Counted from the stretch's first letter, positions 22,413 through 34,735 are shown. The stretch is DNA of 64,000 nt from Glandiceps talaboti (GCF_964340395.1 NC_135570.1:17362822-17426821); one strand, 5' to 3'. Made by a program: numbers and translations. The notes: a model not told the origin generated them from the sequence alone.

Positions 22413-24840
22413 TTAAAGGTGATTCAAAATGCTCAGATTCACTATCGCTAATTTGCTAGACGACATGTTTGTGAAATGCATTCTGGTTTTAAAACTTTTC
22501 AAAAGCGTCTGCAAACACCTTAAAATGACCTTTTTTCAGTCACTTCCCTTCGGATTTACTTCGAGAGTTTTCGGGTATTTCCGGTCCCACCTAGACCACT
22601 GGATTTTATGACGTCATAAGGGGTACACGTTAGCACTAAGACTATGACGAGCGTAGTCACTAGGTGAACAAAACTCAACAGCATTGTGAAAAAATACATT
22701 GCTAGTGGTTGTAACAGACATCAGTAAACAAAAACTACACTCTACATGTCTTATTAACCAACATTTACCGATATTTACTCACACTTTCTGACTAATTGGC
22801 AGTGTCTGTGGGTATAAATGCTAAAATATGATCTCCCCATATTATGGCAAAATAAATCAAAACGGCTAGACTACAGTGTAGATATACATAAACACTTGTA
22901 ATGTCGCTCGCGTGTTTCAATTTATTTATCTGATTTTTTTTATTATTTGCCGAGGAGAAGCATTACAATATCTTCGACAGGCATGGCGTCGACAGCATAT
23001 TATAGCCCACTAAACTCAACTATACTCACTGATGTCGCCTTTTGAACGGCGCATTTAGCAACAAAGTAAACATATTTATCTTGAATAAATATACTAGCTA
23101 TTAGATTGCCATATTATCAGCAATAAAATTGTAAAGAATTGAGGAAATTTAGTGTTGTCATTTACATGACTTTAGCAACTCGTCTGGAAGAAAACTTGTA
23201 TGGTTTCCCTTGTTGCGATATCACTTAATTTAATGCAACAAGCGGCCTATTTAATATTCAGTAGAAGAATTCTGTAACGAATCATGGTATTCGAAGTATA
23301 CAGTTTAGGAAACCGACAAATCAAATATCGCGATGTGTTTATGATATTAAATATGATTGGACAATATTGACGTCGGCAATCAAGGTCGTGACCCCAGCAC
23401 ATGGTTATGAAAGAAATAAAGCCTGCAACTAGATACTTGGCTAGCCACGTCCGGTCCAGTTTCTCAGGGTTTGTTTTGAAGTTAGAGACGTTATTTCTGT
23501 ACGACTTGAAGAATTTTACAATATATCTGATTGATAAATATGGATTACATCAGCACGTGGATAAATTTAACCCGACACGAATGTGCGCTGTGCTCTCCCG
23601 ATTCCATACGTACATTGTACATACACTGCTTCAGCTTTGATCGGCGGAACTATCCTAGTATAAGCTTACTGCCGCAGCCGCGGTGACTGCACAAAACTTG
23701 ACAACACTACCCAACTACCGATAATCAAATATATAATAATCACCTGTATACCGTGATAAAAACAAGCAATAATTCGAGTCCCCAACAAGTCGATGAGACC
23801 TACTTCTGTTCTGTCCGATCCGAATGCGAGTTTCTTAGGTTTTATATGGGTTTCAGACTCGGACTACAGTATTACGCCCTAGACAATAATAGATGTAAAC
23901 TTGTGTTCACAAGCCAAACATGTGACAATACAAGACCACAACGAAAACTGTGAAAAATTTACAGGTCAGTCTCATTTTATATATGGACAACAAAATTAGA
24001 TCGGTCACAGTTCCATTTACATGATGCAATGACTCGGAGCGTACTTCCATATGCTGGGAGCAAATCGAATCAATTAGTGTATTATGGGACAACAAATATA
24101 TTGTGGCACATGTCCCGATACGCCTTCTTGAAGTTTCCCATTGGTATTCTAATAGCTGGTATATTTATTCGAGATGAAATATGTTTACTTTGTTGTTAAA
24201 TGCACTGTTCAAAAGGCGACGCGAGTACGATTGGGCTAAAATATGCCGTCCTTGGCCCGGGGATGCCGTCAAACGTCACGACTGTATCGTAATGCTTCTT
24301 GTCGGCAAATAATAAAAAATCAGATATATAAAAGTCAATGAATGTGAAACACGCGACATTACAAGTGTTTATGTATATCTAGTCTAGCCGTTTTGATTTA
24401 TTTTGCCATAATATGGGGACATAATATTTTAGCATTTATACCCACAGACACTGCCAATTAGTCAGAAAGTGTGAGTAAATATCGGTAAATGTTGGTTAAT
24501 AAGACATGTAGAGTGTAGTTTTTGTTTACTGATGTCTATTACAACCACCAGCAATGTATTTTTTCACAATGCTGTTGAGTTTTATTCACCTGTTGACTAC
24601 GCTCGTCATAGGCTACGTGCTTACCATGTCTCCTTATGACGTCATAAAATCCCTTGGTCTAGGTGGGACCGGAAATACCCGAAAACTCTCGAAGTAAATC
24701 CGAAGGGAAGTGACTGAAAAAAGGTCATTTTAAGATGTTTGCAGACGCTTTTGAATAGTTTTAAAACCAGAATGCATTTCACAAACATGTAGTCTAGCAA
24801 ATTAGCGATAGTGAATGTGAGCATTTTGAATCGCCTTTAA
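22413..24840. mobile_element. 2.4 kb element with about 700-bp TIRs and TTAA target duplication
   Basis: TTAA at 22413-22416 and at 24837-24840 flank 22417-24836. The ends AGGTGATTCAAAATGCTCA and its complement begin inverted arms that match to about 23115 and from about 24145. The arms alone explain the nearly identical 60-residue frames on opposite strands. The roughly 1 kb centre has short frames (23401-23640, 23753-23953) without recognisable transposase motifs. The TTAA duplication fits piggyBac- or Kolobok-type transposition; the class is inference. Confidence 0.88.
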
Positions 24841-25651
24841 GCTGCGTGTCAGCTATCGCTGATAGACTGTTGACAGTCATTCATGCCTTTTTTTGCTACA
24901 TTTCATCTAAAACAAAGTTATATTTACAAGTGCATATGTATACATGTATTATACACTAGCTACTCAAATGATCCAGCACATTTTACTTTACTTGTAGAAT
25001 TATAAAAGAAGGGCCTGGGCTACTTGTAGTTTAGTCGTTTATAAATATCTATAAATATTTATAAATGTTTCTACAAATACAGACTGCCTACTGAGATGAC
25101 AGTCCAATCTTTCTATTTCAAACTCCAGCCCATAACTTCAAAGCCTTGGTGAAATCAAAGCAAAATCTTTAATATAAGTTCATTTTAAACTTTGTATATA
25201 TTTACATGAAGGCATTTCATCTCACGAAAACGTAATGCATATTCATAATCAATGACATCATGATAATCTGCCCAATCAAAGTCCATCTCTCAAAGAATAC
25301 ATTTAAAATAACAATGGCCTCATGTTATGGTTAATCATTGCAACTGCTGCAAAGTTTGCAGCAATGCACAAAAACTACAGGGTACTCACACATACAACTT
25401 TCCCAAAAGAAGTCCTAAAAACTATAATTGGAGAGTACAACAGAAATGATGGACTTTCACACGGCGAATTTTTGATGCTGCTGTAAAAGAAACCATGATA
25501 AGCGATGATGATCACGGAGTCCAACACAGCAAGCTAGCATGAACAGCAAACGTTGTACAGATACACTGAGTGAATGTGAACGAGCGATTCAAAAGACCTG
25601 AGGAAAAGTTACTAGTCTCATTTAAATCTACTAGGATAACCAATATTTGAT

Positions 25652-25672
25652 GGGGGGGGGGGGGGGGGGGGG
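25652..25672. repeat. Poly-G run
   Basis: A G tract in otherwise featureless intron. Apart from the dispersed repeat from 26265, nothing else is seen in 24841-26907. Confidence 0.95.
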
Positions 25673-26264
25673 AGTTAAAGAGTATAAAGTAAGAATGGGG
25701 AAAGATTTGTTGAACATTTACATTAAAGGCTGATAAACGGGTACTGTACAAAGTATTAATACTAGTCCGGGTGATGAATGCAGTTGTAACCATGGCCCTA
25801 TTGAGATAATCCACGTTGTAACCTACTTCGGTACTTGCTACAAACTTGCTCTCACAAACCTTGCTTGTAAGAGGTAAGATTGATAGATCATTATTTTATG
25901 TTCATACACATATGAATCCAATCTTGTTTGTAGGATCACCAACAAGAGCCCAACTTGCCCAAGTCAGTTTTCAGTGTCGTACTTAGGCTCTTGCCAAGGC
26001 ATTAGCAGGGACAGATAGCCTTAATCAATAGCCTCAATAATGATTGGTTGAGCCAAGGCACCTAGAAACTGATTCTTGGTCAGAAACCTAGGGTCAGTGC
26101 ACAAGATCACTCAATAACTCATTATCTCCTGTTTCCCATCAGGAATTCTCTGTACTGGTAATTAATAATCTTTTATCGTTGGGACCCATTAGGATGTTTT
26201 ATAATTTTGATTTTGCCTCTTAATACACAATCTCAGACAACTTCTAATGCAAAAGAAACATTTA

Positions 26265-26615
26265 CATAGATGCCATGCACAGTGGGGATGTAGAAGTTAC
26301 AGTTAATGTTGATTGTCAGTTAGAAAATAAACAATTGAAGACATTAAAAACATCAAGTCCATGTACTTTAGTCAATGTGCAAGGTTTTCATCAGAAGCCT
26401 GTTTTTACTACACTGTGAAAGAATAGCAATGCTCTATCATTGTTCAATGTGATTGGGCAAATGATCCAGCTGTGTTTATTGTGTCTCTGTTATTGTTTAA
26501 GGAGTCTCTGAGTTGAAATATGTCTAGCTGTGTCAAAAACGTAATGTCCCATGAGAGAAACACCAAGCCTACATCATTTTAGCTACAGGCATAATACACA
26601 CATCTATAACTGCTG
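26265..26615. repeat. Dispersed repeat, inverted relative to 61140-61440
   Basis: The complement of CACAGTGGGGATGTAGAAG, TCAGTTAGAAAATAAACAA, CAATGTGATTGGGCAAA, ATATGTCTAGCTGTGTCAAA and AACACCAAGCCTACATCA occurs in order at 61440 down to 61150. About 330 bp, moderately diverged, non-coding. Confidence 0.85.
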
Positions 26616-26907
26616 ACACTGCATGATTTCACCTAACAACTTTGAATGTCAACAGTTATTCTTTTATGCCAAGATCTGTATATAGATCCTATTAAGTATG
26701 CTGTTCTACTTCAGTGGTAAGTGTTTTATGGTTATGGTTTAAATTTATATAGCCTGAAAGATCCAGGTGTTCCTTCCGCTTACATAATGTGCTCATTAAA
26801 TGTGTACAGTGAGTATGATTACATATTAAGTGAACCAATGACTGAACCTTTCAGACTAAGTTTTATATAGAAACACGTAATAGGTACTGTACAGGATGTG
26901 TACTTAC

Positions 26908-27030
26908 CTTCACAATGCTTGCCATTGACAGAGAGTTCAAAACCTGGATCACACTCACAGCTGTAACTACCAATATCATTCTTACATGTCTGTTCACACC
27001 CACCATTATCTATACCACACTCATCAATTT
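26908..27030 (-). CDS. tolloid-like: Tolloid exon: EGF-like domain 1 (calcium-binding type)
   Basis: A single 123-bp phase 1-1 exon encoding a complete EGF-like module. It starts EIDECGIDNGGCEQTC, continues KNDIGSYSCECDPGFEL and ends with the sixth Cys in KHCE. Six cysteines are present, with the D/N-x-D/E-C entry of calcium-binding EGFs. The placement between CUB2 and CUB3 is as in BMP1. A symmetric single-exon module of this kind is the usual exon-shuffling unit. The acceptor is TTTCAG and the donor is G|GTAAGT. Confidence 0.97.
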
Positions 27031-27214
27031 CTGAAATGAAATAACAATATGTTCTAAATATGAACATTACCTTACAATCAGATCGAGAATAAAATATAGT
27101 AGGTTACAAAATGATTAATTCTAGGAAAGTTTGTAACCAAAGCTTGTTGATTTAGCTTTTGCTTTTGGAACAAACTAAAAGTGTGTTGACTCCTTACCGT
27201 GGGGATTCAATTTA

Positions 27215-27605
27215 AGTTGGTTAAATATTCTCTGCCCCTTTATGGGAGGCATTCAGTTTACATTCAGTTAAATATTCTCTGCCCCTTTATGGGAGGCATT
27301 CAGTTAAATATTCTCTGCCCCTTTATGGGAGGCATTCAGTTTACATTCAGTTATATGTTCTCTGTCCCTTTATGGGAGGCATTCAGTTTACATTCAGTTA
27401 AATATTCTCTGCCCCTTTATGGGAGGCATTCAGTTTACATTCAGTTATATGTTCTCTGTCCCTTTATGGGAGGCATTCAGTTTACATTCAGTTAAATATT
27501 CTCTGCCCCTTTATGGGAGGCATTCAGTTTAAATTCAGAAATGTTCTCTGTCCCTTTATGGGAGGCACTCAGTTTACATTTAGTTATATGTTTTCTGCCC
27601 CTTTA
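27215..27605. repeat. 47-bp tandem array with two alternating subtypes
   Basis: Units of CCTTTATGGGAGGCATTCAG, TTTACATTCAGTT and either AAATATTCTCTGCC or ATATGTTCTCTGTC, about eight copies with one short unit. The 98-residue plus frame is a by-product. Bases 27606-28040 show nothing. Confidence 0.95.
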
Positions 27606-28049
27606 TCCACTCAAATTGTTCAAGCCATAGTACCAATTTTATATCTTTAAATTTTGCAGACTGTGATGATTGAACTTTTCAAGCTACAACATCTGAAATG
27701 TTGCCTGTTGTCTTATTGCGATTAGCGAGTTGTTCATCATTTCCATCACCCATACCTGGCTTACCAGCTGGAGGAAAGAAATGAGTTATATGTCTTTTAC
27801 TCAGACTGGAACCAGTTATTCACTGCTGTGTAGGTACTCGGTCAAACTGTCATGATTTGTGGAGAAACGTTGAACTAAAATCTTTAAAATCACCAATGTC
27901 TGGGGCTAACCGGAGTAGCCAATGTAAAAAATACCGCCAATTGTGTTGTAGCACAACTGTACAGTTTTTGAAAATGTTTATCCATATGCTAGTCCATGCT
28001 AACAATAGGTCTTCATTTGCTGAATGACTATCCAGTTGCCTATCCAACC

Positions 28050-28620
28050 ATGTTGCTTTCTTTGCGCTATATGGGATCATTTGGCTGTTGCTATGGGAGT
28101 GGTCATGTTGCTAGATATATTTGCATACACTTTTGAATGTTTTTGTTCACTTGTGTATGAATACCTATATTATCTTTGCAATATATGTGATCATTTGGCT
28201 GTTGCTATGGGTGTGGTCTTGTTACTAGGCATATTTACATACATTTTTTGAATGTTTATTCATTTGTCTATTAATCCCTGTTGTTATCTTCCCAATATAT
28301 GTGATCACTTGGCTGTTACTATGGGTGTGGTCTTGTTGCTAGGCACATTAGCATACATTTTTTGAATATTTATTCATTTGTCTTTCAATTCCTGTTATCT
28401 TTGCAATATACATGATTATTTGGTTGTTGCTATGAGCGTGGTCTTGTTGCTAGGAAATTTTACATACATTTTGAATGTTTGTTCAATTGTCTATTAATCC
28501 TGTTGTTATCTTTATGAAATTCACGACCGTTTGGCTGTTGCTATTGGTGTGGTCATGGTTGCTAGGGATATTTGGATACATCTTTTGAATGTTTACTCCC
28601 TTGCCTACCAGATGATGTTA
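28050..28620. repeat. GTTGCTATGGGCGTGG tandem units
   Basis: Five units of 110-130 bp: TTTGGCTGTTGCTATGGG, GTGGTC, TTGTTGCTAGG, then GCATACATTTTTTGAATGTT, TATTCA and TTGTCTATTAATCC. Same family as at 18905. Bases 28621-29005 hold only a 22-bp direct duplication near 28840. Confidence 0.9.
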
Positions 28621-29010
28621 TTATGTCGGAATCAAAGGCTTGCCTATATAGTCTTGTCCAACAACAAACATATCAAATTGGACTGCTCAGGTGAATGGTT
28701 GTCCATTGTTATCTACAGGAAGTGTCAATCAAAACTAACATCAACAACTTTGTCTGACTTTACACTGTGATGTATAAATTACTTGTAAGTGCAACCTTTA
28801 TATACGTCGAGTAAATTTAGAATGTCACCTGCTGAATGCCAATATTTATGATTTCACTGCCAATATTTATGATTTCACTGGCATTAATTGGCACAGTTCT
28901 CACCGGCAACTTCCTAGGCTGCTCAGACTATCAAACAAAGTAAAAAGAAGATTTTCAATTTTGAAATAGTGAAGAGATGGTATAAGTTAAGTAGGTGAAA
29001 TCCCAGCATG

Positions 29011-29267
29011 TGTGGGGGTAGGTTCGTAAGAGAGTGAAGGACACACCAGACGTTACGTTAGGGTACTAGAAAGCTACTGAAGAACTTTATTCAATCATAA
29101 GTATATATCAAGATTTACATGATGCGTATCAATGTGTATCTACAGGAAATGATCACATACTTTGGGAATGGTAAATAGCAACATATGTTTGGGGAATTTA
29201 TGATTAATGATCAATGTTAGCACAAGAGATTGTTCAAGACTTTGAGTCTCCGACATGGTTTCCAACA
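29011..29267 (-). repeat. BEL/Pao 3' LTR
   Basis: A 257-bp repeat with TG...CA ends, nearly identical to 34891-35147. The differences seen are t versus g at 29091/34971 and a versus g in the last bases (tccaaca versus tccgaca). On the element strand it is preceded by a purine-rich tract around 29268-29285, the expected plus-strand primer. Confidence 0.95.
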
Positions 29268-29689
29268 TTTACTCCGGCCCGCGAAAAATGTCAAGATCAA
29301 ATATAATTAAGATACGTGGGATACAAACTAATATTCACATAGTATAATGTTGAAATTAATCATTGATCGAACTACTAAGATAAGCTAGGTATAGAAATCC
29401 TATTTGTTCATCTAGGCGAGTATAAATGATTGTGTTGACCTATGACAAACTTAGATTTCTTTCAAACTATAAACTAACGCATAAATTCAACATGTATAAA
29501 CATCATAATAATGAAGTAATTGATTACGTCCGTCAGAGTTCTATAATCATACTGCTTAAGATCGTATTAAACAGAATCATAATGTAAGGTTCATCAAGTA
29601 TTAAAATGATCAAGTCAAAGTTCTCTGAAAGAGGAATCAGTAAGTTCTGATTATGAAACTTTACATTAAAGTTAAGCATTGATCAGTTC

Positions 29690-30395
29690 TCAGTCCGATA
29701 TTAATTTAGTCCATTCCTTGATTTTCTTCATGGCGTTCTTAGTTGCCTGTCTTACCGGACGTTGAGAGCGAGTTGTAGCGTCACACGTCTCGACTACTGA
29801 TTCAGTCGATTCGGTTTCACTGGTATCATCATTGTTAATCTCGAGAGGATACAGTTTAGCAACTGGGCGATTATTGTATCCATTTGCCGTCTTGATTTCG
29901 GCTGAACGAACTAGTCCATCGTTGCCAGGTTTGAGTTTTTGTACGACGGCGAGTTTCCAATGCGTACGTTTTTTCTGATCGTCGTGGACAAGTACGATAT
30001 CTCCGACTTTGATTTCATTTTTAGTGGAGCCCTTTGTGACATTGAAATCCTGTTCTTTCAATGCAGTCAAATATTCCTCGATCCACTGGGTGTGGAAGTT
30101 TTGCAAGAGTTTTGCGAGACGATGCGATCTCTTTTCTAAGAGTGGTTGTGTCATATAGTTTGGATCGCATAGTTCGTTGATGTCAATTTCGTCATATGGT
30201 AGCGTTGTTATATTTCGACCGACTATAAGTTGCGATGGAGTCAAGGGTAGCGGCTCATTGGAGTCACCGTAAACATAGGTTAGTGGTCGATCATTTATGA
30301 CGGCCTCTACTTCAGCGAGTAGTGTTCTGAGTTCATCTTCGTATACGTATGCACGTCGTAGTACCTTTTTCAGACAGAGTTTGTGATGCCGATTA
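29690..30395 (-). pseudogene. BEL/Pao integrase C-terminal region
   Basis: Continues the integrase after the frameshift. It contains LRTLLAEVEAVINDRPLTY, LTPSQLIVGRNITTLPYDEI, the WIEEYLTALKEQ helix and the KVGDIVLVHDDQKKRTHWKL beta-barrel segment, all typical of Pao integrases. It ends naturally at 29690 with a basic tail. The remaining 420 bp to the LTR (29268-29689) show no coding signal and are probably 3' untranslated. Confidence 0.9.
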
Positions 30396-31465
30396 ATCGT
30401 TCCCAAAAGCCTCCGAACCAAGGGGCTCTCTTGGGTATAAAGTCCCACTGTACGAGGTGGTTCTTGAGAAACGCTTTCACCGATGGAGACTTCATAAGTT
30501 CGTGAATTTCCTTCGCTGCAGCTTCGTATGTTGACGCTTTGTCACTCAGTATGCGATTCGGTAATGAACGTCGAGCTGCAAATCGACGAAATGCGCGAAG
30601 AAATGCACTTGTTGTCATGTTATCTACTAATTCTAAGTGTACGCCACGTGTTGTAGCACATGTAAATAAACAAACATACTGTTTGGCTTCCTTGCCAACT
30701 TTCAGTTTAACATACAGTTCGCCTGTAAAATCAACGCCTGTTACCGTGAATGCCGGACGATCAGTAACGCGTAAGACTGGTAGCGGTGCCTTGATAGGTG
30801 CTTGATATGATAGTCCGATTACAAATTTACAAGTAACACATTCCCTGGTTACCGATTTCACGACAACGCGAATGCTGGGTATCCAATAGTACTGACGTAT
30901 CGCTGTGACAGTACCTTGTAATCCAATGTGTTTTGAATGGCGATGATGATACTGAACGATGAGACATGTGAAGTGATGATACTTCGGTAGCAACGCAGGA
31001 AACTTTGCAGTTTCCGTGAGTGGCGCATTGTGGAGACATCCTCCACAGCGAACAATGTTATCTGTATCTACGAACAGTTTCGATTGTCTCACAAGTTGTC
31101 CGTGTTTTCTCTCGTTTGATTTGAGTAGTTTGATTTCATCTCCATAACAGTCCAATTGAATGTTAGAAATCCAAAGTTTCTCTGCAGTCTTAATTTCTTG
31201 CACGGTTATTTCTCCGGTTACTCGATTCTCTGAATTTCGCATATTTCCAATGAAGCGTAGAAGTAATGCCGTTACTCTACGGAGTCTAGTTAGTGAACTA
31301 AATCGATTGACGTCGATGATCACGTTAATTCCTGAAGTTCGCGTGACTGTATCAAGTTTAGCTGAGTTCACAACCATAGAAGTTTCCTGTTGGTCTTGTA
31401 CTATAGTGTTCGTCGTTAGTCTCGACACGGGCCAGTCACCATTCTTTAACCAAGATACCTCGAGT
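30370..31465 (-). pseudogene. BEL/Pao integrase: zinc-binding and catalytic core
   Basis: A frame of about 360 codons. It holds an integrase N-terminal HHCC module (HHRHSKHIGLQG ... CVTCKF). The DDE core follows: first Asp in VTGVDFTGELYVK, second Asp in LPNRILSDKASTYEAA, Glu in APWFGGFWERLIG. SDK replaces the usual SDN next to the second Asp. The frame ends just after the WERLIG motif because a one-base loss in a run of A near 30395 throws it out of frame. The C-terminal part follows in the previous frame. Confidence 0.9.
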
Positions 31466-31777
31466 TAGGAGATCAGCTGGGTTGTCCTGAGTTGGACAAT
31501 ACTTGAACGTAGTGTTCGGTAATACTGTATGAATTTCATTCACTCGATTTCTGACAAAACACGGTAAAGTTTTGTCACTTCGTAACCAACAAAGTACGAT
31601 TTGACTGTCCAGCCATAGAGTGCACTGAGTTACGTTTACTTTGCTAGCCAGTGCATTATGTACGAATTTCGTTAGTCTAGCTCCAATCACAGCAGCCATT
31701 AATTCCAATCTTGGTAAAGTGATTTCTTTGATCGGAGCAACACGGTTTTTTGCCATGACGAGTGATGATTTTCCGCC
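31436..31777 (-). pseudogene. BEL/Pao RNase H remainder
   Basis: Contains ITLPRLELMAAVIGARL, LWLDSQIVLCWL and DNPADLLTRG, the conserved RNase H and connection motifs of Pao elements. The frame then stops, and the expected continuation SWLKNGDWP appears in the next frame. The junction near 31460 therefore has a frameshift, and the distance between LTRG and WLKNGDWP looks shorter than usual, suggesting a small deletion. Confidence 0.88.
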
Positions 31778-32242
31778 TCAAACTAGATAGGCAGCGCAGC
31801 CGTATCCTTTCATACTAGCATCGGCAAAACAGTGTAATTCGTAATCGTTATCGTTAATAGTATTGTTACCTGGAAAGTATTGTCTTGGCAATACAATGTC
31901 CGTTGCTTGATTGAGATCCGATTCGATTTCACGCCATTTAGTTACGATGTCTTGGGGTAAATATTCGTCCCAGTCGAGGTTTAACTTCCAAATTTCCTGT
32001 ATAAGCATTTTCGCCTTGACATGTACAGGTGATAAATATCCAAGGGGGTCGTATAGCGATGCGACGCGTTTCACGATTTCACGTTTGGTGAATAATTCCG
32101 ATATATCACCGTTACGTTTAAATCCTAATTCGTCTGTAACTGTGTTCCATTTCATACCAACGAGGTTTGCTGTCGTTTCCGGATGTACTATACCATCGTG
32201 TTGAGCTCTGTCACGTAGTGTTGTATCATTCGTTGATATTTC
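31778..32242 (-). pseudogene. BEL/Pao reverse transcriptase thumb and start of RNase H
   Basis: Same frame as the upstream piece. It contains the Pao hallmark KREIVKRVASLYDPLGYLSP, the IWKLNLDWDEYLP segment and ELHCFADASMKGYGCAAY, which opens the RNase H domain with its first catalytic Asp. It ends at a second in-frame TGA (31778-31780), after which the same frame resumes. Confidence 0.9.
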
Positions 32243-34348
32243 TCATAGGTTGAATCCAGCCTGTTTCATAATCATGTTCGCCTCGTTGAGGTAAGTTGTC
32301 GCGTCACCATTTATGCTGCTTAATACGTTGTCAACATAAATATCTTGTTTGATTGCATTTGCAGTGTCCGAATCCCATTTATCCAGATGGGTTTTTATAA
32401 CAGCATTCAAAATGAATGGCGAGCAAGTAGCACCGAATAGAACCGACTTAAATCTATATGTTATGAAATCACTGTCCGGATTGTTGGCATCAGACAACCA
32501 TAAAAACTTAGTATATTGTCGGTCGCAGGTATCTAATCCAACGTGTAAGAAGGCCTTTTCGATGTCACTGCTTATCGCTTTATTATTGACTTGAAAGTGT
32601 AGTAGAATGCCAGCGAGGTCGTTTAGCATAGGTGGCCCCGCTTCCATACATTGATTCAAACTTGGTGATTGACTGTGTGCCTTGCAGCTACAGTCATAGA
32701 CTATACGAATGGGCGTTGTCATAGAGTCCTTCTTTACTGGGTGATGTGGAATGTAGTGGCCGACAGTGACGTCATCGACCGCCACTCGTTCTATGAAACC
32801 ACGTTTTTCTTGTTCAGTGATGATGCGATGTTTCCATGGTAACCGTGCGGAGTATCCGTTGTCTTGTTTCATAATGTAATTGTCCCGATAAGTTTCGAAT
32901 GTCAGTTCGTCCTTAATACTAGTCGGATTGTCCGTAATCCCAAGTGTTTCTAATGTCCAGAAACGCTGTAACGATTGTTGTTCGTCCGATGAATCCAAAA
33001 GTAGAAATGTAGAGTCTGTTCTACGACCACGTACGCGTCCAGGTACTGGTCCTGAAAGTAAATAGCCTAACTTCGATGATACCGCTGTGGGTGGTCCCCG
33101 AATTACCTTGTCACCAACGAAATTACAGTAAAAATCTACTCTGATGAGTATGTCAACTACGAATGAAGGGCAATTCGATGGAGGATGAGCTAATTTCAGT
33201 CCGTGTAGATGAGACAGTTCACCTATCTTCCTTGTCATTTGATTTTGTAACGGTGCTGCGATCTTTGGTATGATCAAAGTCTTTAGTCGAATAGTTTCTC
33301 CATTTTCCGCGATGACATCGATGTCGGTGGTTTTGAAAGTGCGTGAACTAGGTGCCTTTTCGCCGAATATTGCTAGATTTGCGACAATGCCAAGTTTGTC
33401 AGCGAAATCTTGGGTAATAAACGAGCGAGTAGCGCCTTCATCGAATAGAATTGTTGCCACAGTCTGTTTGCGTTGATTTGATGAATGTAGAACTTGCGCG
33501 ACTGCTGTCTTCAACACGACGGAACCGAACTGGAAATCGTTTCCAGTTTCTGCAAATTGTACACAGTCAGTCGATTTCGTTTCAACAGGTGGTCCAGTAC
33601 ATATAGAAGTATGATGTTTCTTACCGCATTTTTTACAACGTGATTTAGATGAACAAACTTTAACTGCATGACGACCAAGGCAATTGTAGCATAACCTGTT
33701 TTGGACGACGATCTGTTTTCGCTTGTCGGGTTCAGTAATGACGTCACAGTAGTTGGGGTAATGGCCTCCATTGCAGAATGCGCATTTTGGTGATTTCGGT
33801 TTTTCATGAGCGGGTTCGCAGGGTTTTCTTCCATGCGTTAGAAATGCTGCCGTAGATGTCATATCATTCGAATTATGTTTGTCCGTAGTATTGTATAGAT
33901 CGGATTGTAAACCATCTTCCAATGCTTCAACTTCCTTAAGTATGGAAGTTCGTAAGTCCGTTAAATTCCATTCGTCTTCGTGGTCGCAGGAAATCTGTGT
34001 TCGTGTTTCGCTAGGTAACTTTCTCATGACGATCGGCACTAATAAATCACCGTACGAATCCTCGTTTTTGCCGAGTGCTTTGAGACCGCGCACGTGTGTC
34101 TCGAGTGTGTTGTAGCAGTCTTGCATGCTTGAGATTTCTCTTGTCGGCGCCTGTAAATCCCACAGTGCTGCCATATGTGCGTATATGATTTTGTGTTTCT
34201 GACCGTATCGTTTGGTCAGAATGTCCAGAGCGTTTTCGTAGTTGGCGTCCGTCATCGATAGTCCCTCGATCGCACGGAGCGCTTCTTCGCGTAACTGGCC
34301 CTTAAGATATTGAAACTTCTGTACCGGAGTCAGGTTTGGATCGTCGCG
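32243..34348 (-). pseudogene. BEL/Pao Gag-protease-reverse transcriptase region, ending at a premature TGA
   Basis: The open frame contains, in order: the Gag core; CCHC-type zinc knuckles (CAFCNGGHYPNYC, then CYNCLGRHAVKVC and CKKCGKKHHTSIC); an aspartic protease site ILFDEGATRSFI; and the Pao-type reverse transcriptase with RIVYDCSCKAH, SSDIEKAFLHVGL and DIYVDNVLSS. YVDN replaces the usual YVDD, as is common in Pao elements. The frame stops at TGA (32243-32245) and continues in the same frame beyond it, so this is a nonsense change inside the polyprotein, not its natural end. Confidence 0.93.
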
Positions 34349-34357
34349 ATGGCCGAT

Positions 34358-34735
34358 CTAAACGAGTCGAAAAAGGTTGTCCATTTGAGAACATCGCCTT
34401 CGAAGGTGGGGAGTTGTAGGTCTGTAGCTGCGTCGTTTTCCCCTATGTTCTGTTGTCTGAGGAGCGGGTAAGGGTTTCGTGGTTGTAAACTTGTTCAAAA
34501 GTCTCTCCTGTTTCAAAATCTGCATCCTGCTTTCATGTAGATAATCGTCTGCTTCCACTATGAGGTCCATGAGTTCGTCTTGGGTTGATGATCCAAGAAT
34601 ATCTTCGTCTAATCGCTGCATATAGTCAACTTTCATGTGTAGACTATTTATGATCCCTTGTAGTTCTAACAGTTTGTCGTTTTTCGTATCTTCAGATTCG
34701 CTGGACTCGATGTCCACTACCGCTTTGTCTGCCAT
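34358..34735 (-). pseudogene. BEL/Pao Gag N-terminal region with two compensating frameshifts
   Basis: The likely Gag start is the MADKAVVDIESS methionine at 34735. An acidic, coiled-coil-like segment follows. From about 34455 to 34350 the Gag-like reading (LPTFEGDVLKW) sits in another frame. The original frame then resumes with DDPNLTPVQKF and runs into the large frame below. An indel pair of opposite sign within roughly 100 bp therefore breaks Gag. The frame upstream of 34735 runs into the primer site and LTR border and is probably untranslated. Confidence 0.8.

Noticed and set aside
22429-24824. Conserved 60-residue protein on both strands (also near 38.5 kb)
   Set aside because: The conservation is explained by inverted terminal repeats of one transposon, not by protein selection.
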